Assembly: GCF_023973825.1 (NCBI RefSeq)
Contig: NC_090122.1
Location: 682,001-746,000 of the forward strand
Source: Plasmodium brasilianum
Taxonomy: Eukaryota; Apicomplexa; Aconoidasida; Haemosporida; Plasmodiidae
Reading direction: 5' to 3'
Length of the DNA stretch: 64,000 bases
A program made the translations under genes and the position numbers. The notes beneath the pieces are model-generated. The model worked only from the letters and a program-made list of their open reading frames with translations, did no database searches and was not told the DNA's origin. Below are positions 43,572-56,991 of the stretch, in pieces; the stretch's first letter is position 1; every line of letters starts with the position of its first letter.

Positions 43572-45483
43572 AGTTTGGGGCCCATATAATGCTATTATTT
43601 GTTTATTCTTAAGTCATAAAAAATGTACTCAGCAAAAAAAAAAAAAAAAACAACAAAAAAAAAAAAGATAAAGAGAAAGAGATAAAAAAATGAAAAAATA
43701 ATAAAATAATAAAATACTTAAGTAAGAAAACAAAAAAGTGCAAAATTGAAAATATAATAAGGTGATAAAACAATCAAATGAGAAAATGAAAAAAAATCAG
43801 CAAACACAATTCACCAGCGACGCATTTAAATCATAAATATGCGAGTTACAAATATGTATACTTATATATACATGTACGTATATATTAATATATATATATA
43901 TATGTATATGACAAAATGTATGTATATGTAAATATATATTGTTTATACGGATAAACACATATGTAACATATATTACTAATTAAATGGAAAGGAAATAACA
44001 ATTCCTTCCATCTTTGAGTTTTTTAGGCTCTTTAAAAAAAAAAAAAATGACAAATTTTTTTTTTCATTCATTTTTTGTGAAATTTGTTATTTGTTATTTG
44101 TTATTTGTTATTTGTTATATATATATATATATATTTTGCGCATTTTTCTCTATCATTTAGTTTTTATACTATTTTATATAGTAAGTTCTTTATATTCACT
44201 TATCTTCGTCTCTTCTGCTCTTCTGTTCTTCCACATACCATCGTATATAATTTTATTGCTTATGATTACTACTACCATTTTATTATTTGTCCCATAATTT
44301 GAATATGGTAAATGTTTATCTTTCCCCCTCACTTGATATACATATGTAATTTTACATTTTTCCTATACACTTGTGTATATATGTTCATTATATTATGTGT
44401 GTGTATTATATATCTGTACCTATCTATCTATATATATATATATATATATACATATATAAATACATATATATATATGTAATGTATAGCTACGTTAACTCAT
44501 AATGGCAACTGTGATTGCCTTCAATTTTGCATCATTTTATCACACCATTTTGTTTGGCTTCTTGAAGTCATAATTATTATATATTCTCACATTTTATGAT
44601 TTTTAGATTTATAATAATAGAATTTTTCGCTTTTTATATTGTAACTATGTTGGGCCTTTATAATATAATTCAAGTTTACTGTTTTTTTTTAAATTGTATA
44701 ATTTTTTTTTTTTTTTTGCTCCTTTGTATTATTATGCCATATTTTTCTTTTTTATATTATATATTATGTTATATATTATGTGTTATATTTTATTTTTTTA
44801 ATTTGTTCCTTAATTTTATCCTTTTTGTTGTAATGTGTGAAAAAAATTAGGTATAGAATAATATACCAACGCAATATTATAGTTTTAAATCATAAAAAAG
44901 TTTATTTCCTCTCTTGTATTTTCTTTTTTTATTTTTTTTTATTTTTATCAAGTACTTCATTATTTATTACTTGAAAAAACAAAATGTTTATAAAAAAAAA
45001 AAAAAAAAATTAAACGAGCATATTGGAGTAGGAAAAATACAAAATATAAAAAAAAGGACATTAATAAAATAACTGCAAAAATAATTTTTTTTTTTTTTTT
45101 TTTTTTATTAATACTGTTGTTTTTATTATTAATACACAAATTTGGTAAAGGAAAACTGACGGGAACAAACATATAAAAATGTAAAAAAAAAAATAAAAAA
45201 ATAAATAAAAATAAATGAAAACAAAACGAAAAAAAAAAGAAAAAGAAAAAAAGATAAAAAAAAAAAAAAAAAAAAAAAAAGTTTTATATAATGATGATAA
45301 TACTTGTTTAGAAGTGTTTTAAATATGTGCAAATTTGTGGATCACAAAAAGGCTTGCTTTAAAAATGTGGATCCATTGTATATAAATTTTGGCACTAGTA
45401 TGCTTGCATATGTATAAGTGTACATGTAAACATGTAAGCAGATAAATATACATATATATACATATATATACAAACGTACGTAC

Positions 45484-45515
<32 letters not shown>

Positions 45516-46194
45516 AAATAGCAACCTGCTTGGCATACTTCATACATTTTAATTAAAATTTAGTATTTAAAAAGAACACTGATTTATAGAAAATTATATA
45601 CGTATACATATATATACATATGTTTCACAATATCGATAAAGATAAACTTAAGGATGCCCATAATAAGATAGTCAAAAAAATAAATCATAAAAAAATGTAC
45701 AATACATATACTCAAAATAGCTGCCAAATAATTTGATAAATGTTATTTAATATAGAAACTTATGAAGAAGAAATATAAAGGTAATCATCTAAACGTTAAA
45801 AATGAATGATTTGCTAGTATGGTAATACAACAATACAGCAATACGGCAATGCGGTAATACGACAATGTGGTAATGGCGATATTTTATGTAATCTTTTTCT
45901 CATTTACAGCTTGATACTATATGATGAATGCACTCATAATTTTTTTTCCGTTTTCTTCGAAGCAATATATATAACATTTCAACCTTCACATTCGCATTTG
46001 CTTATACAAGAAAAGAAAAAAGAAAACTACTCCTTTCCATATATCAATCTACAAATTGGTAGTTGAAAGATGATAAAATAAAGTTATGTACATAAAACGA
46101 ATTTAAATGTACAGCAATGTTTTAGTTGGTGGTTGTGTGTACATAAAATATAGTTCCATTTTTTTTTTTTTTTTTAATCCATACGTTTTCAACA
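43572..46194. other. 2.6-kb intergenic region upstream of MYST
   Basis: AT-rich, with poly-A blocks near 43640, (TA)n tracts at 43890 and 44430-44450, GTTATTTGTTATTT repeats (44088-44120) and (TA)n/(TG)n near 45485-45515. No gene is supported. A 23-codon hydrophobic frame at 44502-44573 is noted but not accepted. Confidence 0.55.
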
Positions 46195-46361
46195 GATTGA
46201 CATAAGATACATTAGACTCCTTGGACAGGTTTAGTTCTCTGTATAAACAAAGAAGAAGAAAAAGGAGGAGGAGGAAGGAAAAAAAAAAAAAAAAAAAATT
46301 TATATTTCGAAAATAGTCATTACTACTTTATCTTTCCTTGCTTCTTTGCTACGTTCTTTCC

Positions 46362-46407
<46 letters not shown>

Positions 46408-48244
46408 GTTCTAAGTAGTCTGCCTCTTCATCCGTTAAGTTATCTCCAAACTGTTTCAAGATGGACAGTATTAGGTCCTTATGCATAAACCCAGTTTTCT
46501 ATAAAAATAAAAGAACGAAAAATATGTCCGTAAATATGCATTAACATATATATACATATATATGCACAAATATGAATTTGTTTATTTGTGTATGAGCGAA
46601 CAAATGGTAGGCCTTTGCAATCATAGTTATTGTTATAAAGGCAGCATCCCCTTTTTGGTAATTCAAATTTATGTCCTACTGGCTTAATTGTGTGTACGTT
46701 TGTATAATTGTGCACGTATGTCTACGCCTTTATATGTATGTATAAATTTGTACGTACATACGAGATAACATGCACACCTACCTGAACATCCCAAATTTCA
46801 AAGAAAGTTACCATATTATGAAATGCTTCCTCTTCATCTATTATAATCGTTTTAATAAAATCGATAAGATCTTCTCTACTTATTTCCCCCATGCTCTTTA
46901 ATTCGTTCAATTTGCTCCGAGTCAGTGGCAGGTTCTACATGTAAAGAAATTTCGAAGGGGGGTTGTTAATGTGCTGGAGTTAATACCAAGAAACACTGAT
47001 AAGGTAGATGCAATCTATGTATACATTTTTACACACTCATGAGTGGAGATGTGTATGAACTCATATAATAACATCTTTATATTACCACTTTGTATATAAT
47101 ATCTACACAGTCTTCGAAATTGAATTTATCAGTCTGCAAAAAGGTAAGAATGAACATGAGAATACCTCCTTTTAATTTTAATTTTTTTTATTTTATTATT
47201 CAAAACGGCAATGGGAGTACGAAATGTACAATGCTTTATCTCCTTTATCTGCTTCTATTTCTAGTTCTGTCTCTCTTTTTCTTTTTCTTACGCCTTTTTC
47301 TTCCATGCACTTGTTCACTTTTGCTATTGTCCTAGTCTCTAAATCTGGGGCAGTATTATTTTGATGATCTCCTATCTTTTTCTTGTTGATATTTCCTTCT
47401 TGCTCATCCGCCTGAGTCTGTTTAAGCACTTGTTCACTGTTCTGCTTCTGCTTCATCATACGTTCATTGTCCTGGTCCTGTTTCTTTCTCTTTTCCTCTT
47501 CTTCCTTTTGTTTGATTTCATTTATTTGTTCATTTAAGTATTCTCTGTGTTTCTTTAATTCATTTCTTTTCTTGGTATTTGATAAAACTAGTTCTTTTCC
47601 TTTTTTTCTTATTTCATCGTTCTTCCCTGATACCTTTTTCACAAGGTTATTGTACTAAGCATAGGTAGAACAACAATAAAAGGGAACACATAGAAAAAAA
47701 AAAAGTTAAAGGTTAAAAAAAAAATGCTAAAGAACAACAGTTAAAAATGGTAACAGTGGTTAAGCAGTTAAATCATCAAACCATTAGATCGCCAAATGGA
47801 TAAACGGATAGTAATCATAAAACTTGTTAAGGCAGGTAGCAAAGTAGTCCAGTTATGCAAAGTACCCATAACACGAAACATATAGCAGTAAAAAAAGACA
47901 AACGCCGTAAAAGTTGTATACAAACAGAACAGAATGTAGATAAATGCACATTTACCCTTTTCTTATTTTCGGTAAAAGCTATTTTGAAATTATTTTTATC
48001 TTCATCCTTATAAAGAAACTTGTCAACGCTTGTTATCATGCTATGATAGTCTTCTAACAACTTTTTAAAAGAACAAATGGGGACAAATATGGTAGAAGTA
48101 GTGCAAGTAGGTGAAAGGGAGGACTGTAGCAATAGTTTTGCATCAGGATATGTGCGATTGTTTACGAAATAAACAAGTACCCATGTATACATATATGGAA
48201 CCACAATACGCCAAGTAAAAACAAAGAAAGAAAAGAAGAGCTCC

Positions 48245-48290
<46 letters not shown>

Positions 48291-49674
48291 ACCTCTATCA
48301 GAAAATTGTTGTTCTTCTTTAATTCCTCCTTATATCGTAGTGTCTCTTTACTAGTTTCTTGTCTTTCTTTCTTTTCATTTTGCAGCTCTTCTAGCTTTAA
48401 ATCTAGATCTTCCTTCAGACACTTTCAAAAGAGGAAAAAAAAAAAAAATTAAAAAAAAGAAAAGAAGCAAATGAAGCAAACGAAGCAAACGAAGCAAACG
48501 AAGCAAACAAAGCAAACGAAGCAAACGAAGCAAACAAAGCAAACGAAGCAAACGAAGCAAACAAAGCAAACGAAGCAAACGAAGCAAACAAAGCAAACGA
48601 AGCAAATGAAGCAAACGAAATGAACAAAATGAACAAAATGAACAAAATGAACAAAATGAACAAAATATCATAATGTACAGATCAAACGAAACGAAATGGA
48701 GGCGCCCTTTTTAAGGCATGGATGCGCTGTAACCAAACACACATATCCGTATATACACATGTCAATCTGCCCACGGGTATATCCACATTAACATGTGCAA
48801 TTTATGTATATATAATTGCCTACATTTATTTGCTGCTCGCAGTAACAGATGTTCATTTCTAGCTCCTGGATTTTCATCCTGAAGAGAAATAATAACATAA
48901 TGTCGACGTAATAAGGACAACATAAATATGTGAAATACCCCGTTCGATACATACATAGTGAAGTTGATGAAACTATGATAATTTCATTTTTCATCTTATA
49001 TTATTTCAAATATATCAAATATTAACTCATTTTATTGAAGAATATTACGTATTGAGTATATCCGTTGCTATAGACAAGTCAGCCTGGGCTCTTGCTGATT
49101 TTATACCGTCCATCAGAATAATTTTGTCCCCCTATTAATGTTGGTTATAGTTACATTTTTTAAGTACAAAAAGTGTTAAATTATTTTTTGAAAAATAAAG
49201 AGAATCCTTTTAAAAGAAAATTTGAATTATTTGTTTTATTAGCTTCTTTATATTTACTTCTTTTTTTTCTTTTTTTTATATTTTTTTTTAATTTTTAATT
49301 TTCCTATTGTTATGTTACCCCGATTTTCTCACAACATGATACAATGTTTTCCAAGACCATTTTGTATTCAAGAAATGAGTTCTTCAACTTTGTCATTCTC
49401 ATTTGCGCATTTTTGCTAAAAAGGTGCAAAAGAAAAAAAAAAAAAAAAAAAGATGAGAAATAAAAAATGCCCATTGTACATTTATTATTTTTTTTTTTTT
49501 TTTCATTACTTCTGTTCGGAATAAGCTTTACACATCTCTGTCAGTTGTTTGTTTTTTCTTCTGTCAACTATCAGCTTATTTCTGTTTAACTTACTAACAA
49601 AATTGGAGAAAAGATGAAAGGAGAAGAAAAAAAAAAAAAAAAAAAAAAAAAAAGACAAACACGAAAACTATATA

Positions 49675-49720
<46 letters not shown>

Positions 49721-51582
49721 GTACTTATGTATACACATAGATGCCCGTACATTTGCACTAGTATATACAACTAATGCGCATTTTTTGGATGTCCACTTCT
49801 TTCTAGCTTGTTCTTTTTACTTGTGTTCCATAGCGGTCTCTATTATATCATTTTGAACATTTATAATATCTTTTTTTGTTTTAACAGCAGACTGGTATTT
49901 TCTAATCAAATAAAAAATGTCTTGTATATCTTCTTTGTTGTAAAATAAACCTGCCTAATGTACATTTACCATAAAAGAGTTTTAAATATTTTTACATAAA
50001 TGAGCAATTGAATGACTCATACATGCACACTTCTTCCAGTGATTACAAAGACGTTCAGGGGGATACTTATGCAGACACATATGCGTGCACAAACATATAC
50101 GCACATATACATGTACACTGATTGGTGTAAATTGTTTTTAAAAGACGCGCTCAGCTAGTTCCATGTAAAAAAAAGATAGACTATATGAACAAGTTTGCCT
50201 TAATCAGTTCCAGGTTTATCCGTGTGTCCATATTTTCCTTCAGATCATCATACTCTTTTTTCAGCATATTAAATTTCTCCTTGTACACACTTTCACTCGA
50301 TTTATCTCTGTAAAAATGGGTATACAAAGTATGTGTACTACATAACTGATTGTTTGATTTTACCACATGCTACTATGTAATGTCTTATTATACAATATTT
50401 TACCATATTTTATTTATCTTTCCAGCACTATAACTCATTTTTTTCAATCTTTGAAAATTTTAACATAGCTTTTTTTCATAAAAGACGTACCTTTCATTCT
50501 GTTGCTTCCCGTTCTGCACACATGTTCCCAACGGCTCTACAATTTTTTCAAACGCATTGTTATGGACCTTATGTTTGAATGAATCTAAATAATCAATGCT
50601 GTTTATAACTGCGTTAATCTTTTCAAATTCCTATCATTCAAAAAAAAAGAAAACATAATCTCCTTCAAATATAAAAAAAAAATAGATCAGTTCATATTGA
50701 TTTAACTTAACACGGACATGTGCCCTATTTATGTATATACACGTAAACGAAACCTTTTTACAACTCAATGATGCAAACATATGCCAACGTTCACTGTTCG
50801 GTAGAACATTCTGTTATAATGGTAAGACCTGCTTTTTTTTTCGGTGTTGTGTTTTCTTTCCTCCACTGTATAGTACACAGTCTCCATCAATCCTGCATTT
50901 TGTTTAAGCGAATAAGCAGGGTATACATATGTACACGTACTTACATACTTACGTGCATACGTATATATTTATGTATGTAATTATATGTGCAAGAAGACTT
51001 GATATAGCAATACATCAAAAAAGCGATACACATCTTTTTTCATTTTTACAACTTAAAGTTTATTTGCTGACTTCCTTTGTCCTGAGCGTACGTAAATGGT
51101 AAGGAGGGTTATGTATAAACGAATAGAGAACATACAGGTGCATGCAAGTGTATGTATGTTTGTACGTATGCAAGTATGAAAGTATGTATGTACGTATGAA
51201 AGTATGTATGTACGTATGAAAGTATGTATGTACGTATGAAAGTATGTATGTACGTATGAAAGTATGTATGTACGTATGAAAGTATGTATGTACGTATTAA
51301 AGTATGTATGTACGTATGTATGTACGTATGAAAGTATGTGTGTACGTATGAAAGTATGTATGTACGTATGTAAGTATGCATGCATATTATGTATTTTTTT
51401 TTTTTTTTTTTTCCTCTATCTTTTTGTACTAGTAAAAACACTGCTTCTGTGTGTAGGTCATCGTAAAAAGATACGTTGCTCCTTCTGAAGAGAGTGTCAC
51501 ATGGCTTTTCACTATCATAAAGAAATGTATCTCTCTTCTTATTATGTAAAATTTTGTTTATGCTTCCGTTTAAAATTTCCAT
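46195..51582 (-). CDS. Multi-exon coiled-coil protein with C-terminal calmodulin-like domain
   Basis: Reconstructed from about 17 small exons: 51582-51430, 51081-51050, 50892-50829, 50630-50491, 50307-50199, 49954-49821, 49593-49510, 49415-49319, 49131-49049, 48878-48824, 48421-48293, 48060-47956, 47654-47292, 47133-47086, 46934-46782, 46498-46407 and from 46238. Phases agree at every junction except between the fifth and sixth exons, where only a GC donor fits. The last exon's end is uncertain. The product is about 630 residues. The N-terminal two-thirds is coiled coil (EKFNMLKKEYDDLKENMD, LEELQNEKKERQETSKE, EIKQKEEEEKRKK). The C-terminal 130 residues read like a degenerate EF-hand protein: FNFEDCVDIIYKVN, AFHNMVTFFEIWDVQKTGF, FGDNLTDEEADYLEQEL, NVSYVNLL, with calcium ligands largely lost. 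Flagellar-type coiled-coil/EF-hand proteins are one possibility; I do not assign a function. Confidence 0.65.
48425..48665. repeat. (AAGCAAACG)n intronic repeat
   Basis: Nine-base repeat AAGCAAACG/AAGCAAACA grading into AAAATGAAC copies, about 20 units. It lies between exons ending at 48824 and starting at 48421 of the coiled-coil gene, that is, within an intron. Frames across it are artefacts. Confidence 0.85.
51165..51385. repeat. TATGTATGTACGTATGAAAG repeat
   Basis: A 20-bp repeat with about ten copies. It is within the first intron of the coiled-coil gene and open in several frames on both strands without biological meaning. Confidence 0.85.
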
Positions 51583-53446
51583 TTGTCTTAATACTATTCG
51601 TGTTACACGTTTTTTCTTTTGTAACGTTTAAATTTTGCTCTATTTTTATACTTTATCTTTTTACGTTATCTTTTTACATTATCTTTTTACATTATATTTT
51701 TACTTTATTTTATTTATTTTATTTTTTTTTTCTTTTCTTTCTCTTTTTTATGAAACTCAAACACCATTATTTTGTAGATAGAACAGCTTGAATAAGCATC
51801 TCAACTTTTGTTAAAAGACAACTTTGCTAAACTTAAAATTTGGAATACTTAAAAATTATATGTAAAAAAAATGGTATTTACGCAATTAAGATGTTAGTCA
51901 ATTACTCAATTATTTGACGTTCAAAATAAAAACAAAAGTAAAAGCAAAAGACGGCAAATCAACTTGTGTTGGAATGATAAGTATTAATGTTGAATATTAA
52001 CCAATAAAAAAAAATAAAACATGCACTTTGGTATATACATATATATATATATATATGTATGTGTATAAATAAGTGTACATGTGTGTAAATATGTGCGAAA
52101 ATGTGTATACAATGTTACGTGTGTTGCCATTGACACCTGAAAAATATACAATAAGCAAATAATTAGCATAAATATATAAATGAATAATTTTTTTCAAAAA
52201 TTATAAAATATGAAATGTAAAACACGAAATATGAATTATACATTTAAAACACATTCATTTTACAAATTTCGCATTCCCCTACATTTTGCATACCGCATTA
52301 TATAACATACAACGTTTACACATTATATGCATATTTCTGTAAATGTCATTTTGCTCTTAAGTAAACAAATATATTAATTTTGTCTATTTTGTCTATTTTG
52401 TATATTTTGTATATTTTGTCTATTTTGTATATTTTGTATATTTTGTCTATTTTGTATATTTTGTATATTTTGTATATTTTGTATATTTTGTATATTTTTT
52501 TTTTTTTTTTTTTGCATATTATTTCCTTGTCCAAGAAATAAATGGAATGTTATAATCGCATGTTCATATTTTTTATTAATTTTGTTTCTCTTCTTTTTAA
52601 TATGCTTTATTTTGATTTTTTTTTTTTTTTTTTTTTCTTTCCTCCCTTTTTCGATATATTCATTACTCAGTTACACATACATAAGTACGTCTTTTTTACA
52701 TAAAGTTCAAAGATAATTTTTCAGTTTCCCCGTTTAGTTGAGTGGAAACAAATAGTCCATTATTGTTAACGCTGCGTTTGCCACGTGTTATTGTCAGACT
52801 GATTTATACACAAATATACGAGAGTGTGAATGTTCACGTGTGTATGTATTCGTGCATATATACACACATATATGTTTAGCGATTTATAATTTATAAACAA
52901 TCTTTAACTTTTTCTGACGGCAACTGCTTAGCAGTTAAAGAATAATTCTGTAAAAGGACACCCTCTTGCGTTTTTTAGTTTTTCCCTTGTTTTTCCCTTT
53001 CCCACTTTTGTACATCCCCATTTTCGTACTTTCAATTTTCTGCTTTGTATCGTTAATAAGAAAATGAATCACCGCAATCCCACTTATGCTTCATTTTTAT
53101 GAAGATAAGTGTAATGTTAATATAGGGCTTTTTTTTTTTTTTTTTTTTTTAACATTCATATGTACCAATACATATGTACATGTACCAATACATATGTACA
53201 TGTACCAATACATATGTACATGTACCAATACATATGTATATGCACCAATACATATGTATATGCACCAATACATATATATATATATATGCGGGGGCTTGGA
53301 ATAAAATGACGTATTTTATGAATTGCGAATAATTTTTATTATTTTATTTTTATTTTATTTTTATTTTATTTTTATTTTATTTTTTTTTATTTTTTTTTAT
53401 TTATTTAATTTTTTTTATTTTTGCCGTAGCTAGCTAGCCAAAATGG
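51583..53446. other. Intergenic region upstream of the coiled-coil gene
   Basis: Holds TTTTTACATTATC repeats (51650-51720), a TATTTTGTATATTTTGTC repeat (52375-52495), a poly-T run near 52620, a 20-bp repeat of TGTACCAATACATATGTACA type (53155-53280) and TTTTATTTTTATT tracts (53336-53420). No gene is supported. The unique segment 52680-52990 is less AT-rich and contains a short inverted repeat (AACTGCTTAGCAGTT), but I cannot assign an RNA to it. Confidence 0.5.
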
Positions 53447-54576
53447 TCAGAAAATAAAAGTCCAAAGAACGATATTAAAATCACTGGATGCTGTGATAAA
53501 TTGGGTGTATTCCTTACTTTCATATGGTTCCAACATAGATATTTGTAAAATACTATTTGAATGAGGAATAATTTCTCCAGTAACTTCATTTCCATTTATA
53601 TGATTGCATTCTTTTTCTATATCTTGAATATTTTTCTTATCATAAAAAAAATCAAAACTTAAATTTTTTATAGTGAATTCTGGTAATACCACCTTTGAGA
53701 TAACCCACTCACCGTTCACGCAGTCAATAATAATTGGAAATATCTCATAGCCATACTACAACAGTAACAATAACAATAACAAAAGAAAAAAAAAAAAAAA
53801 AATGTTAACAAGAGATAATACTCTTATTTAAATTTTATTTCATAAACAGGCAAACGTTATATTAGCGACTGCTTTTTCTTTTTATTCGCATATACACATA
53901 AATACACATGTAAATATATATATAAATACACGCATAAATATAAGCATAATTATGTGCTTATATGCGTAAAATACCCTTTCGTACCACTAATAGCTTGTCT
54001 TCACCGAAGAACAAACTCTTTTGAAATGTCTGACCAACCCATGAAACGAACTGAATATTAGCGGGTGATTTACAGTAATCCGCTATTATTATTTGTTGTT
54101 TTTCGTAGCTATTCTCAAAGTTGTTAGCTGCAAAATAATAAATGGATGAACGTGAATTACTTCCCTGTGTTAAATATTAATATATGGACACGTATGCACG
54201 TATGGGTATATATACGTATGGGTATATATACATATGGGTATATGCATATGGGTATATACATATGGGTATATGCATATGGGTATATACATATGGGTATATG
54301 CATATGGGTATATACATATGGGTATATACATATGGGTATATACATATGGGTATATACGTATGTGCATATACGGATATGCACGTACTGCATACATGCACTT
54401 ATCTAAATGTACACACACATATGTGTGTATATTTTGTACAACAAATGGGGGCATACCAATTATTGCCACTTTTTCATTGGATAAGGAAAAAGAACTATGA
54501 CAAATGACATATCCTTCACATTCAATCTGTTCTGAATGAATTTTAATGAAATCGTTTTGAAGTGCATTTGAAATTG

Positions 54577-54609
<33 letters not shown>

Positions 54610-55276
54610 AAAAGAAAAAGAAAAAGAAAAAGAAAAAGAAAAAGAAAAAGAAAAAGCGAAATAAAAGGCCGAATAAAAAGAGAAAGCAAGATTGAAGTAA
54701 ACAAGGAGGAATGTATTCATCACCTTGCATATTATGTCGTTATTTTTTAAATCCCTTTGTGCGATTAGATCTTCAATGTTCCCATATGCTCTGCGCAAAG
54801 GTGGAACGCATGGGGATACGTGTGTATACATACGCATATATGTAATTACTCATACATGTAATTACTCATACATGTAATTACTCATACATGTAATTACTCA
54901 TATATGCAATTACTCATATATGCAATTACTCATATATGCAATTACTCATACATGTAATTACTCATACATGTAAACACGCACATATGTAATTACGAATATA
55001 TATTCACATATACATATGTTCGCACAAAAACATTAGGCGAAGGAAAATACTAAACTAACGCGTAAAGCATTAGCTGCCCCACCCGTATTGTTCCTCATGT
55101 TTTGATCTTTCATCTGACAAGCCTAATGTGCATACAATCCTTGCTGTTGAATCCATGGACGTTGTAGACAATATATACCCTTTTAAAGAACAAAAAGGGT
55201 GAAGTCATATACATATATTCATTCGTCTATGCACATATTTATTCATTCCGCTAAAGAATGAGCAATTAAAAATATG

Positions 55277-55307
<31 letters not shown>

Positions 55308-56155
55308 CCTTTATTCATGGATACATACCTGAAGAACCCCATTCTAAAAATAAAATACTTCCAGCATGACTTACAATTTGTTTTATTGTCCATTTTTCCT
55401 TTTCTTTTTTTGAACAAATAAATATATTTCCGGTAGAAAATCCTATGGCAAAAGAATAGGCATATGGATGCCAACAAACACATGTAGGTAATTCCTCTGT
55501 TGGAATATTAACATTAGTACATATCCATTTCTCACTTTCTTTTTTTTTTTTATAAATGACACATTTCATATCAATGGTAACTATGAGTAACTCATTCTGT
55601 CTTGACCACTCTAGTCCTACAATTTTGTTTCTACTCTGTATCTATTATGAGAGGAGGAAGGTGAAGAGGGGTTATGGTAATGGTAGTGGTAACGGTAGTA
55701 GTAGCAGTAGTAGTGATAGTGGTAATGATGATGGAGTAAAATATGCAATTTATGCTTATACGTATTGATATGTGTTCACATAATTATACACATATTTTGT
55801 GTATATGTGCTCATTTCTGAACATGTTAATGCAGTTATTACTTTATTTACACACAACTATATAACATAGTAACTTATCGAGAGCTAATACTACAAACTAT
55901 ATTTTTTATGTTTTTCTTTTCACATGCATTTGTCTACTTTTTTTTTTTCTTGTCATTAAAACTTACTCCAGTATAAATTGTGTCGGAATAAATTAATTCT
56001 GCCTTTACTATTTTGTGTAGAACTACATTTTTTCTATTGCTCATAACAGCTATTAATATATCATTTTTCTTAGTGGACACTCTTATTGGGGGTTCATAGT
56101 AGTCATTCTCTGGGATACTGTACTTTGTACAGTTACATTTTACATGCTCAATCAT
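53447..56155 (-). CDS. ARPC1: Arp2/3 complex subunit 1 (ARPC1), WD-repeat protein
   Basis: Seven exons: 56155-55967, 55641-55329, 55179-55083, 54790-54724, 54526-54457, 54127-53985 and 53755-53447. All junctions are GT..AG and the total (1188 nt) gives 395 residues, close to the usual ~370. The blade pattern follows ARPC1: KIVGLEWSRQNELLIVTIDM, then LPTCVCWHPYAYSFAIGFST, WTIKQIVSHAGSILFLEWGS, ILSTTSMDSTARIV, NIQFVSWVGQ, and near the C terminus SNSILQISMLEP with FITASSDFNIVLW, equivalent to the conserved final blade. Known role: ARPC1 bridges Arp2/3 to its activators in branched-actin nucleation. Plasmodium was long thought to lack the complex; an atypical version acting in male gametogenesis has been reported. 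The start MIEHVKCNC is preferred over an upstream MRIRYSS because it fits the length of the ARPC1 N terminus. Introns carry (TATGTA)n, poly-T and CATATGGG-type repeats. Confidence 0.85.
54195..54365. repeat. TATGGGTATATACATATGGG repeat in an ARPC1 intron
   Basis: About twelve copies of a 14-bp unit of TATGGGTATATACA type between the exons ending at 54457 and starting at 54127. Frames here are artefactual. Confidence 0.85.
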
Positions 56156-56991
56156 TATATTGGCACTTCGTTGTTTTCTCTTTTTGTGTTTAATATAGCA
56201 AGAGGAGTAGCGTATACGCATATGTATACGTATGTATACGTATGTATATGTATGTATATGTATGTATATGTATGTATATGTATGTATATGTACATGTAAA
56301 TGGGAAAATGCAAATACATGCGTATATTTCTCTAGAATAGTATTTTTTAATTTTCATATTCTCAGCAGAAAGTGTATGTACATACCAATATAATCATAAC
56401 ATGCACTACAGTAAAAGTAATGCAAAGTGAGAACAAACTATTTTTCGACAAAAAAATAAAAAGCGCAAAATGTTGACAAAGTAAGAAATTTACGCACATG
56501 TGTGGATATAAATATGTACAAACGCAGTTATATATAAATATATATATAATATATATGTGTATTATGTTTCCTATCAAGTGTTAATACTTTTCAGTGTTAA
56601 TTTGCTGTATATGCCAACTTTTAACAGTGATAAGATAAAAACGACAAGAAAAAAAAAGAAGATATAAAAAAAATAAAAGAAAGAAAACAATAGGGGGTAG
56701 AAGGTACACAGTAGCAAGAGAAAAGCTCAAGGATATTTGCAATTGACAGAAAAAAAAAAAAAAAAGTGCTTTTCATTTTGACATATACTAACCTTTTACA
56801 TTCGCGTTTTAACTATTCCTAGTTTATTTTATTTACACATGAAGACATTAATTACATCCGGAGAATAAGGAAAAAAAAAAAATAATAATAAAAATAAAAA
56901 TAATTCAAAATTGTAGATATAGTTAAAAAAGAAACTGTGAATTGTTAAATAGTACCCTTTTTCTCAAAAAAAAAAAAAAAAAAAAAAAAAA
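56156..56991. other. Divergent intergenic region between ARPC1 and the secreted-protein gene
   Basis: Contains a GTATGTATAT microsatellite (56220-56295), a TATAAATATATATAT stretch near 56530 and several poly-A runs, the last (56967-56991) directly before the ATG at 56992. It should carry both promoters. No specific site can be named. Confidence 0.55.

Noticed and set aside
44502..44573. 23-codon hydrophobic frame MATVIAFNFASFYHT...
   Set aside because: Single short frame in intergenic DNA, no recognised family or supporting context.
51053..51385. 110-codon minus-strand frame rich in His, Tyr and Thr
   Set aside because: Translation of the 20-bp TATGTATGTACGTATGAAAG array in an intron; only its last few codons overlap a real exon, in another frame.
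52680..52990. Less AT-rich segment with a short hairpin, considered as a structural RNA gene
   Set aside because: No tRNA, snRNA or snoRNA signature could be matched, and no boundaries are evident.
54170..54730. 186-codon minus-strand frame with a long poly-Phe run
   Set aside because: Reads through poly-T and intronic repeats; only a 70-bp segment (54457-54526) is a true ARPC1 exon.
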